Of a stretch of DNA of 64,000 bases, positions 49,445 to 61,796 are shown piece after piece. A program made the position numbers and the translations under genes. Positions within the stretch are counted from its first letter, which is position 1; the number at the start of each line of letters is the position of its first letter. Under the pieces are notes generated by a model, which was given only the letters and a program-made list of their open reading frames with translations, did no database searches and was not told the origin of the DNA. The stretch lies in NCBI RefSeq assembly GCF_018691265.1, contig NW_024881313.1, positions 15,865,518-15,929,517 of the forward strand, in the 5' to 3' direction. The stretch comes from Tyto alba. Taxonomy: Eukaryota > Chordata > Aves > Strigiformes > Tytonidae.

Positions 49445-52400
49445 GTATTTAAGAAGAAAGATTTTGGATGTTATTTCAGAAAATATTAGATAGGGAGGGC
49501 AAAAAGATAAATCACAAAGATAATCTGTGTTTTGCTTCCATGGGATTTTGCTATATCAGAATTGAGTAATGCCCAGCTTGGGACATGAGTTGCAGCATGA
49601 AGATCTTCATTCACTAACAGATGCGATCTCTTTGTGGAAATGGTGCACTTGGGCTTTTTTTATCTTTTAGATTTCTAAATCTCCTGAATCTACTATTTTA
49701 CCATATGTAGCACTCCAGATCATTAAAAATGACCTTTGCTTGCAGCTGTAGGCAGATGATTCTATTATTGTTTAGTCCAAGACTATTTGAAACTTCCCTA
49801 GAAGGTGTCTAGTAGACTGGTGGATTTTGTTATAATGGATAAAATAAACCCTGTGCTCCTCTCTCCTTTCTCGTGCGTTTTGTTTCCCCAAGAGACTCCT
49901 TTCATTTCATGTCCCTCTTGCCAGAAAGGTTTCTATACATTCCAAGAGCAGCAGTTGTTCACTGTGGACCTGTGGTTGAGCTCTGCAGAGGATGGGCTCA
50001 AAGAAGGGGATAGCCATGACCCATTTTTGTAGAAGGTGGGAAGGCTCTCCGCAACTGGAAGAATAATCGTGAAGTTTTCCCATCATGTTATCTCACATTC
50101 CGCATCTGTAAGGGAGGACCTCTTCCCAGGATAAGACGTGCTTGCATTATTGGTACTAAAATATGTATACTAACTCCTTTCCTGGGAATTTCACAGTGAA
50201 GTGCTACATTGAAGATCATAGCTTGAAATGTTTGACAAAATGTTTACGCCTGGGAAGAGAAGCAGAGGGATTGATGTTCCTACGTTTTGACTGTGTCTGT
50301 TCAACATTTCTTTTGATTTTTCTTTTTACGAGGAGAAATAATTTATGCTTTCAGAGATGGATTATCTTGCATTTGTATAAGTACTTTCTGGAAGTATGTT
50401 GTGTCATCTTGGTCTGGCAAAAGTCCTGAGGGAGGAAAGGGAAACAGGAAACCTATCTGAAATTTAGCAGTTTTAATACTTCTTTTGCTAATAGCTTCAG
50501 ACTTAGGAGTTGTTGGATCCTTCGGTATAAAATTAGACATAAAACTGATAAAGATCTTTTAATTTCTATCAAAGTCACACATGTATAACACCAATTAGTT
50601 CTAGCAAGCATGTTTTTTAAGCTACCTTAGTGGATAATTTTACTTTTTTTTTTTTTAATCGATACAGTTTTGATTCAGTCCCAGCAGAAGACTGCAATGT
50701 ACCTCTTGCATTTGAAGGACTCTCTTATGATAATGCTTTTAGGGTTCTACTTTCTTCTAGGGCACAGAAGCTACCTAAAGGAACCATATTTCAATGTAAC
50801 TAACATCGTGAAAATAACGTGCAAGGTGACTGACATATTATCTGACTAAATATATTGAAATGGATGGGAACTGAATCACCAAGCCTCTGAAATCTCAGTT
50901 TGAAATATGTTTTGAGCTCTGTTTCATTTAAAGCAAATAGAATAGGTGAGCATTGGACTAAAACATTTGTGTTTTTATGAGGGCCTGTCCTAAATTTGCA
51001 CTAGTAGACTGTAACACGTATGTGTGAACATACGTTTTGTGGAGGTTATATACTGTTGAAGGAAATTGTTGGGTTTACTTTTAAAAAGCACTATTCTGAA
51101 TAGGTGGTTTACTAGTTCAACCCAGTTGATATATCTGATAATTTGGGACAATAAAAGAGACAAATTTAGCCACACAGAAACAATGAGGAGCAATTCTGGT
51201 GTTTTATGCCCAGTTCAAGTACCACTGCAGCCAGTGAGATTAGTGAGTATAAAATTCAGCCTGTGGTATGTACAGCTCTTTTTAAATGGGTGAGGAAAAA
51301 ATGTAAAATTGCTGTTTAGTTGGTTGTCGCTGTTGATTTCAACATCTGCACGGTAGCTGATATGTTATTTCTTGAATTCTGTTTGGCACGGAAAAAAAAA
51401 AAGAGATTCGGTTAACTTAGTGAAGCTACAGGTTGTAATTTATTTATGTGATAATATCCAGTTTATGGAGGTACTTTTGCTGATAGGGCTGATCACATGA
51501 GCAAGGGTCTCAAGGCTTATTCTTAATGCATTTCAATACCTTTCTAATGATACAGTCTTTATGGATATTCCTGGTAGAAACTGAAGCAAAGCATTGTTCT
51601 CGTGGCTGCAGGGAAATACTACCATTTTGCAGCAACTGAGCATTTAACCTAGAGTACATACATCGTTAAGTGACTAATCTGACTTTTTATAGTTTGGCTT
51701 TTGAGGTTAATATGGATTTGTACTTCATTTATTTTCCAGAATTGCAGACAATTTGTGTAGAGTATTTCCCATCAGCACTAGCACAGTACAAAACAACTGC
51801 CAGTATTGTAAGACCATCTGTTAAAGTTTTTCATGTGTCAGCAACACAGAGGTGCCAAATGAGCTGAGTAAGCTCTGGATAGTTTGAAGTTGAAGGATCT
51901 AATATACCTCTTTGGCACCATAGTGTAAACTCAACAGTTGTTAGTGGAACTTGAATGACATAAAATTACTATGAGAGAAGCATCAACCCCAAAAGATATT
52001 TTTCTGTGTGAATTAACTACCACCATTACATACCATCTGGGGGAGGGAGACTCAACTTTTGCTGGTTTGGGGCATGCTGAGGTTTTTAGTTACCAACTGT
52101 CAAGGAATAGAAGCGATACTGGTACCATTTTAAGAATTTTCTTTATGCTTAGCAGAAGATAGTAGTCAGACTGTAATAGTTTAGAGAAACTAACCATATT
52201 GATCATTTAAACACAACTAAAGCTCTTGTCTTAATGCTGCTTATCAATGCCTTTCTAATGTCTAAAGTCCTGCAGCAGGAGTCACCACAGAGGATATTTT
52301 AGGAACATACCCACAGGTGCCCATAAAATGATAGAATAGAGGCCGTTTCCCTTTGAGGTATTACCTGGTAGTGGAAATATTACCCAGGATGTAGGGCAGA

Positions 52401-53012
52401 CATGCTTACTTTTCTTTCCTGTCGCCAGGAGCATGAATGCTGTGGTCCATTTCTGTGGCTATAGCTCTGGCTACTGAGTTCTAGGTTGTTCTGGACAGAG
52501 GTATTTTAAATATTTTCTGCCGAAGCACTTTTATTATTTTTTAGAGGACTATACCTTGGGCTAGAGGAGTGGAGAACATGACTCCAAGTACTCTTGGACA
52601 TGGCATTCACCTTTGAAAGAGAACTATGTTCAAGCCTGTAATCGAATTAGTATGTCTTTGTAACTACTGGATTATAGACCTGCTCACCCTTTCTGGCATC
52701 TTCTGTCAGACCTGATTAATATATGTTCCATATGGGATGAGTCAGAATCAGCAATGACACCTTCCTTCTTTCCTCTCTACCCATCGTCTCCTCCCTTCTT
52801 TTCTTCCTGGGATACTCAGGGCAGTTTATGTGAAAATGGAAGGTATGAGTTCAGTTTCCTTGGGACACAGCTGTTAGTCCTGCACAGGTCTTTGGTAATG
52901 TTAATGGTGTTAGCAGTTGAGCCTCTGAGAGACTTGGCTCATCAGGAACTTTTATTAGTTGACATAAGGGTAGTGGAAATGGGAATGACACATCCCTGCC
53001 ACAGAGAGATTT

Positions 53013-53078
53013 AAAAAAAACAAAAACCAAAAAAACAAACAAACAAACAAACAAAAAAAAAAAAACAACAACAAAACA
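53013..53078 (+). repeat. A-rich (CAAA)n low-complexity tract
   Basis: Adenine-rich region with several CAAA and CAA units and runs of up to 13 A. Simple sequence. Confidence 0.92.
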
Positions 53079-54681
53079 GGCCAGTAAAGCATTTTAATGT
53101 GTTAATCTTTGGGACTGGGGCATCTTTAAACTGGGTGGTCACATTTTGATGTGATGTTTGTGACACTGGCATGGATTTTTTTGATCCTAAAGGATTTGGA
53201 TATGGATGTGGTTGTTCTAACACTACTTACATTTTTAATACGGAAATCATGTGTGTGCAAGTAAGTTGATGTTTATTGATTTTTAAGCTATTGTAATATA
53301 TATAAGAATATTTAGCTTTAAATTAATATATGCATGAGGTGCCTTGGTATATAGAGCTATAAATGGAATGGCTCTTTGGAGTGTCCTCCAGTCATCTTGT
53401 TCTGACAGGCCAAGGAGCCTGCAAGAATGAGAGGGGATAACAAACTCTTACCGAGATTCTTTAATTTTAGTAACAAACAAAATTAACTTTGTGAGGTGAT
53501 GTCATTATAGGTAAACTTGTGGGTTCTTGCAAAAAAAAGTTTTCTTACAAGTGATCAGAATTTAGCCTACACAAGCTACACGTGCTAGCTGGGCTGTGCC
53601 TGTTTTAATCTGACAGTCAACAAAGGAGGGAACGGAACAAAGGTCTCCGGTATAGCAGCTGCGTACGTTATCTATCATAGGATGTTAGACCTGCTGGGAA
53701 TGTCCTTCTACCCAGGTCTGTGATCTGTGAATCTTCATGGTATTCCCTCCAGCCTGGAACAGAGCAGTCAAATCACAAGAGGGGACAGAGTTTAAGGTAT
53801 ATCCTTTCTCTGGATCTTCACCTTTTCTCTGGTGTTTCCTTGTTCCTCACCCAAGTGAATGGCTTCTGTGGATGTTATTCTGTTTCTCCTTTGCATAGGA
53901 AGCCTAGATCTCTGTCTGATTCAGGAATCCAGATTTTGCTATTTAGATTCCTAAAATTTAGAAAATACAGCTGTGAACCTAATTTCCTTTTGTGGATTTA
54001 TCTTGTAGTAGCCCGTAAATTGAATTTTAAAATATTACCCCCAGTCCTAGAGTAAATGTTGCTATTGCATCCCTGTGCATTTCCTGTAACTTACGTTACC
54101 TGCTATCAAACCAGGCAGACCAGTCACATATTTACAAGACTCTTAGAAAATTAATATGAAGATGTTGTTTCTCAGAAAGCAAACCAGTGTTCAGTGTTGT
54201 GAGGTGAGTCATCAGCCATCTGCCACGGTTGTACCTACTCAGTCGATCACATATGAGATGTGGAGCAGGTGTCACACAATCATGCAATTCAGGAAACAAC
54301 ACAAGATATTCCAGGAAAACAGATTCACCAGTACTGAGAGTCTCTCAGAGTGTGGCCATATTTAGCAACATCAAAGTTAAAAGTCACTAAAAAAAGAGCC
54401 TACTCAAATTAATAAGAAAGATACTAAGAGAAGTGCTGTTACTAACATTTTCCTGTCAGTGCTTTTGTGGTAAAGAAAGAATCAAAACCTATTGAATTTA
54501 GAGTCCACAAATAATAGATCAGATCCCCAACTGATGCTAAGAGGTGTAAATCCATTAGCTTAGTGAAATGATGCCCATTTACAGCTGCTAAGGATCTCAT
54601 TCTTTGTGTAGAATTTTGCAGTAAATTTTGTTCTGAATCCATATTGCGAATTAAAGAAGAGTTGCCATTATGAATAATAAT

Positions 54682-54752
54682 ATCATAGAATTATAGAATA
54701 CCAGGTTGGAAAGCATCTCAAGGATAATCTGATCCAACCTTTCCTGGCAAAA
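54682..54752 (-). mobile_element. CR1 LINE 3'-end fragment
   Basis: The + strand reads as the reverse complement of a CR1 3' terminus: ATCATAGAATTATAGAAT (degenerate octamers), then CAGGTTGGAAAGCATCTCA and GATCCAACC. The copy is only about 70 bp long and diverged. Confidence 0.8.
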
Positions 54753-55350
54753 ATAAATGAAAAAAGGGACTGAACTGATATATTATTGTGGGATATTTTT
54801 TTTTTTTTTTCCTATTATCCTACTACCAGGAGTTGGACTGCTGCATGGAAGGGTAGCAGGAGAGCGAGCAGGTGCCCTGCACAAGTGGCAGCTCTGAAGG
54901 AACTAAACTTTAAAAAAAGTGTATTCTCCAAAGGGTGGTGGTTCCCTCTGTTGCGGGTGGTGTCATTTCTTCCCAATACTATGCTGCATGTAGAGATACA
55001 GCCACATCTCCTTTGGTGTCATGGTGCAGGTGCTAATGTGCGGTCTGACCAAGGGACTGGGAGTCATGATACGAATGAAGGGACTGCTAAGCACAGGGTG
55101 CTACAAAATATAATGTTGTATCTGTACAGTTACTTCTTTAACTTGGACCTTTTTATAGTCAGTGTACAGCTGTTGTTTTTTATTATGGTGGCATTAATAT
55201 CACCAAATCTCTAATATTTCCAAATCCAAATGCAAACATTTTCAAACTGATGATAATGTATAGATATTTTTTTGCAGTGCTGTAGCCCAGGACTGCCCAG
55301 ACCTCCATTGCTTATAAACAGAGCTGATAAAAACTTGAGGCACTGCAATA

Positions 55351-55389
55351 ATTTTAAATCACTCTGTCCTGACTAGAGTGATTTAAAAT
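55351..55389. repeat. Perfect 15-bp inverted repeat, 9-nt loop
   Basis: Left arm ATTTTAAATCACTCT (55351-55365), loop GTCCTGACT, right arm AGAGTGATTTAAAAT (55375-55389), with no mismatch. In RNA this would be a 15-bp stem. It is not embedded in a recognisable transposon. Confidence 0.95.
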
Positions 55390-58300
55390 CATTGGAGCAC
55401 TTCACATTTTTTTCAGTTGTTCCAGTTTGGAAATCAATCAAGCAACACTATAGCATAATGCATGAATGCAACCTGCCTGAAATAATAATTTTAGTCTTTC
55501 AAAATAATGAAAATGAATTAGAAATGTCAGTGTGAAAAGATGTCTGTCAAGGACTCTCTAAATAGACATCTCAACCTACTTTTCTTTTATGACCCAAACT
55601 CTTAACACAGCAGTCCAGTCCAGTATGGCCCGAAGGGACACATCCTTTTTGAAGTCAGAAGAAGCTATTGTTTTCAATAAATGGAGGGCCAGAAATCATC
55701 TTTATTCAGAAAGTCATGGGGAATTAAGAAACTGAAGAGATTCTGAATTGTGAGCCTTTGGTAGAACAGAATTTCTGATCAAGTTGTTGCAAAACTGCAG
55801 TATTACAAACACTGGAAGTTAAATGTTGCTATCAGCTCATTTCATTTCTGTTAATTCTGCAGAGCTGGACACGGATGTGATACAAAAAAAAAAAAGCTTA
55901 TGGATCCTACTGCTCTCGGATTATTAGTGACACTGGGTTTTTGCTATTGGAACATCAGTGTGATGGCAATTGCTAAGTGAAATGCTTTGATGACACTGAA
56001 AAGAAAGAATGAAAGCATGTGGTAGGAATAATGCTCAAGGAGGTGTAAAAGTGGGGCTAGACTGCCAGGCAGTGTGTCAGAGATGGTGCCATACTGTTTC
56101 GCAGTGGCAGTTCCTTGGAGTGGGGAGTATTTTCGAGATGCTTTCCTTTGTCTCATGGTGGTGGTGTGTAGTCATGACTTGCTCTGCAAGTAAATCCTGC
56201 CTCAGTGATCAGCAGAAGTGTCACTTGTGTTTTCAGACTCTTTCTCTTCATCAAACATGTGATGCCATAGTTGAACCAATTAAGAGAATGCTGTTGCAGC
56301 TCATGGTGCACATAAAGCAGTGGCAGAACAATAGATTGAAATGTTTGAATTTACCTATGTTCTAAATTTTACTTACAAGCCATATGTTACTTTTGACAGG
56401 TAATTTGAAGGTCAGACTGCAGCAGATGTGAGATAAAGAGGAGACATTCAAAGAGCCATTCTTGATTTTTATGGGGGCAGATAGGAATCATTTTCTTAAT
56501 AGTAGTTTCTGCACTTGAGGGGAATCGGGCCCCTATGCCTCTGCATACCCACAAAGCTATACTTCACCCCAAAACAAGCACACAGAAATGGGGACGAGGA
56601 GACAGAATGACACAAATTATGACAAATTAGGTATTTAGGTAACCTGGCCAACATATTTTTTTCTTGTCAAACTCCAGATTCTAAAGGTTGAACGCAGCTG
56701 ATCTGGGACAAGAAGCATTGCAACAGAATACCTTTCCCATCTCAGGCAACCCAAGTTATTGCAGCTCAGATTCTCTACACTAGAACATTCACAATGCATC
56801 CATATATATTCACAGCAAATATAGAGCTGTAGTGTAAAATAATTCAGAAGTTGGCCACAGATAACTCATAGCTAATAGAAGCTAATACAGTAATCAAACA
56901 AGTTATTTTTTTATAAAAATGTTTTCTCTATTCCTCTCTAAGAGAAACGTAATACTCTTGCATTAGCTGAATGCACTGCTTTTATGCCAGTGAATGGGCA
57001 GGTTATTGTCTTCCACACTAAAAATTAATTTGAGGCGTGTTACTTTAGTGGCACACGGATTTATTCAAGATATGTTGTGTTTGTTTCTTTTCCTCTACAA
57101 CAGATGTGTTTAGCTTATGCCAGAAAACAATGTCACATACAAATGGATAGGGATGGAATTTTTTTGTATTGCATGTTATCATACACAGAACTTAAATTTA
57201 GCTTTAAGAATTTTTAAATTATTTATATATATATTTAGGCGCATAACCAAACATACATATATTTATGTATATTTACACATACCTATAATTATTGTAAAAG
57301 TCCTCTAACATATTTGCGGAAATAAAATGTCACTTGAGCAAGTGGGAGGAAGGGAAAGAGAAACTCAGTGTTCATCACTCTATTGTCCATGAAGTTCATG
57401 ATCTCAAAATAGCTGTGGGCCAGAAGAGGCCAGAATTGGCAACTCAGGTGTTTAGAGAAGAGTCAAAAGTACAAGAATACAGAAGGGGTAGCACCAGTTC
57501 TCCTGTGCCTAGGGAGTGGTTTGGTGTATATTCTCTTTATATGTATACACGTGCAGTCATACTGCATATACACATATACACATACACATGTATATCTGCT
57601 GATTCCTCAAGTCCATCCCATAGGCTTATGTTTCAGCTCATCAGATACAGCTGAGCTGGAATGAGGGCTGTTATGGTCATAGGGAACAAATAAAATGGGA
57701 CCCAGCCAAGGCTGCACCTCTCTGTCCTACTCGGTGTGTTGGATCAGAGGCACACGGAGACCCCGCAGTCCCACCCACCCCTGCAGATACCAGAACAGAC
57801 ACGGTTTCTCCCTGCTTCTCGTCCTCTGGCCATCAGGGACAAAACTGAAGAGAAGCACTAGCCAGTGGCATCAAACAGTTACAGTCAGCTGCTGAAGCAA
57901 CCAAAGCCCAAAACTCTGACACCTAGAAAGCTTCCAGTGATTTCAGTTCGGTGTTCTCTGCCTGTACTAATCCCGTTCTTTCCAGCGCTTGGTTCCTTCC
58001 ATCCTTCCCTTCCATCTTTATTTTTTCACCTCACTTTCACTTTGTATTTACACTGTTTAGCCCTCTTCTCTTCTGATTTTTCCCTCCATCCAGAACTTTT
58101 CTCTACATCACTTTTCTTTACATTTCACTTACAACCCTCCTAACTGACTCTACTCCCATAAAAAAGTGGTATAATGGAACTGTCACACTGTTTCTCCACC
58201 TGGGGTCTGTCTTGTCCATTTTATTTGTGAGTGTTTAATGGAAGGGGCTGTGTGAAAAACCTTGACTGTATAGTGCCCACCATAATAGATCCTCCTTTTT

Positions 58301-61300
58301 GGCTGGCCTTTACGCAATACCTTGTTAACCACGGGTCATGATAATCACATCCTACAACAGCATTATTTGTCTAAAACAGTGCTTCTCCTATGCTCTGCTG
58401 TTTCCCCACCACAACCACTTCACGCATTTACACAACTGTTTCCTTTATGTATCAGTGCTCTGTAATCAGCGTATGGTTCATGTTCTGGGTTTCTCAGGTT
58501 TCAAGTGAAATAAAATGAGCTTTCTTCAATTATGAGAGCATTCTTCTTTTTAAGAAGTCCAAATGAATACACACATTATTAGTAAGTTCACAAGCAGCTT
58601 CCAGAAGACAGAAAATTTAGAATGAAAACAAGCAAAATAACAGAAACACTGTTGTTTGCTCTTGGTGCAACAGCAAGGGAAAATATTTAGAAATTAAAAT
58701 TACTAAATTATTTGTAATTTTCATAAAGCAGATGTGGTTTTGTAATATTTGCTAATGTTGGTACTCTAGAGCACAACTGGGTCAAATTGGTGTAACTGTT
58801 GGCTTCTTAGGGTTCCTCCAGGGGTGAGTGTGGTGCAATGCTATTAGCATCAGTTAGCAAGCAGGCTTTCATTTGTTTTCATGCAAAGCCTGAACAGTTT
58901 GCAATTGAGAAAGGGCAAATTACAAAGGCTCAAGCTCCTAGATCAAATCTGTCCTTAATTTTTGGGTTCAAAGCCTTATCCAAAGACTCATAAACTTCAG
59001 TATTTTAATTTCTTAATTCTCTTTTATTGTTACAGCTATACAGTACTACCACTTATGTCAGTATACATAAAACATCTAAACTAATGCTGGAATATATACT
59101 CGAACCTTCTGCGTCAACTTCAAACCTTAAAGGAGATACCCCAAAGAGAGCAGCAAAGAACTTAAGCTTCTGCTTAATATTATGTAAACAGATTGCTCCA
59201 ACTTTAGAAGTGAGGTTGAAAGACTGTGAGTTAGGGGAGCTAGCAGAGGAGACTCAGTTATTATCCTGTAATACTGACCAATGAATTCCAAGGTTAGAGC
59301 GAAGGAGAATTGAAACCATTGTTTCCGTAGTCTCATATTAGCCATAAACATGCATTTTTCTTGTGTTTAAATGCTTTGTCAGAGCAAGGAAGTAGTCTTC
59401 CCTCAAAACTTACTTGTAAGCAATGTCTATGACTTTGGAACCAGACTCCTGACTATTCACAGGACTGTGTCATGGTTGGTCAGCATAGTAAACTGACTAG
59501 GTAATGGAAAAGAGCTTCAGAGGATCACAGGTTTGATGGACTGGTATGTTATTTCTTTTTTCATTAATATCATAACTATTCTGACCACAGAATTTATCCC
59601 ATTTGCCTTTGAAAATTGTGACCCTTGAGAATACCCATTTAAAAGAATAAGCTGGTTTTTACCATCATGACCAACTCATTAGAAGCCAATGCATTGTATC
59701 TTTATTAATGTTGAACAGTGTCTTATACCATAAAGGGCCCATTGAAATTAGTGACTTAATTGCAAAGAAGGTTACTGCTCAACAGTTTTCACTGTTGCTA
59801 AATATGTGACTTTACAAACAGCACTATAATAATTCTAAGTATTTCTAAAATGTCCCCCTTCTTTGGTCTATGCAATAGGAGGCATTGCACTGTAACTTTA
59901 AAATGCCAAAAATAATCAAGAAGACATGTTAGCCATCTCTTAAGAGCATTTCATTTCCAAGCCAATAAATTCAACTGCTGAATTGTTGTCCTTTGTTTTA
60001 GGATGTGACAGTTCTGTTGCATAACTACAATTAAGGAATCTCAGAAGGCTTCGAAATGTTACAATATTCCGAGGATGCAAATGCAGAGTCATTTTCATTT
60101 AGTTTTACAGCAGGGAAGGGGAACTGAAATGGCAGTGTGTTGCCTTTTTTTAACATCTAGTTTATGATTCATTCTGAAATATTCTTTCATTTGGAATTAA
60201 CTTCAGATATTCCTGTTCTGACAGGCAGAGTAAATATTTTAGCAAGGACTTTTTAGAGAGAAATTTTGACAGTAACATACTCCTCCCTTACTGTTACAAA
60301 GGAAATACTTGCTATCCAAACCCAGAGTCGGCATTTTAATGGAAATGGTTCCAAAAGAATACGTAGGATGTTACAAATGTAAAATGCCTTTAATGAAAGA
60401 GTATACAGATATCTTTCATGTATTTTAAATAAAAATGTCTAATTTGAGACCTGAGAAAGTCAACAGCGATCTCTGAGCCATGTGCCTATTATTACAATAG
60501 TATCCTGTGTATAACTGTCATTCAGTGAGAAACAACACAGACTAGAAAGCAAAAGACACATAAAAACATGAAGTTAAAGGAGGAGAGAACATCTTACAAA
60601 GAATTTTTTTATTATGTTTTTGCCTTTATTAGCATATATCCCTTTCTTACTTTTTGTTTGCTCACATAATTCCTGCAGATGTCTATAGGGCTTATTGAAG
60701 ATGTAGGAAAAGGAGAATAGAGGCCAAGCTGCGTGGGCTATAGTGAACCAAAACTGCAAAGAGATGCATACTTGACAGAGAGTTTAAAATAAAAATAAAC
60801 CACAGTTTCTTTGCTTGGTTTCTGGAGCAGAAAGTCGCAAAACAAGCAGAAAACCTTTGGTTCTTGATGAAATGGTTAGTTTAGCTTCCTTAACTCAACT
60901 GCTCTGAGTGTTTCAGACTTTAACCTTTGTTTCAATTAAAAGAATTTAGACCTAAATCGACTTAAGTTTATATCTGTGAAACCAGGGCCTTGGAAATATT
61001 TCAGAAGTAGCTTTAACCCTATGTTTGCATTTTGTTCTTTTGCAAATGCAGTGGAGGTAACTGTGATTTGCTCGTTAGTGGAGTCATGCTTTATTGTGAC
61101 AGAAAACTAAGAACAGTCCTTCAGTGAAAATAACAAAGGCCTACCCCATGGTGATTGATGAGAACGTTGTACAAGTGAAATGAGCTGGAAAGTCATCATC
61201 TTGTCTTTTCCTTTGCCACAGGAAAAGCATAACACAGAGATTTCTTTTCTTCTGGTCCTGATAAGGAATCTAACGAAGCATAAGGAGAGGTTACACAGCA

Positions 61301-61713
61301 TGGAAATGTGTTACATCCAGCTGCTCTCTAGCTTGCGAAGCTGCAGTAAATACAGTTGCTATTTAATAAACAAAAGAAAACAGAAGTCCTTTGATAGTGA
61401 TCCCCAGCCTCTCTCATTTGCCCTTCTGAAGATAGTTTGTTTCTACTTAATTGACTGTCATTTTGGAATAACATAGAGTTTGATATTGTATTGTATGATT
61501 TGTAATGGGTTTTTTTGTTGATAGAGAAAACAAAAGACTTCTCTTTCTAGGGCTTAATTCAGCAAAACATGTGCTCCAGGTTGTCTGGGTTGTACCTACT
61601 TTTATTCTCAGGTGTTCCATGAATGGTTACAGTGAAGATACACTAGACGTGTAGTTTTCTTTTCTAAATACACTTACATAATCAATAGCATATTTTGTTG
61701 CTTGTCACAAGTT

Positions 61714-61796
61714 ACCCTTTTGAGAAGCAATGATGCATTTGTCACAAGCTACATTTGTCACGTGCATCATTTGTGAGACTCTACTTTCAAAAGGTA
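61714..61796. repeat. Imperfect inverted repeat with internal direct repeats
   Basis: ACCCTTTTGA (61714-61723) faces TCAAAAGGTA (61787-61796), and inside them AATGATGCA (61729-61737) faces TGCATCATT (61763-61771). The motif TTGTCAC also recurs three times between 61702 and 61761. It may be a relic of a small DNA transposon or a chance palindrome. Confidence 0.5.

Noticed and set aside
49235..49489. An 84-codon frame taken as a complete small gene
   Set aside because: It is CDK6 exon 3 read through both splice sites into intron sequence.
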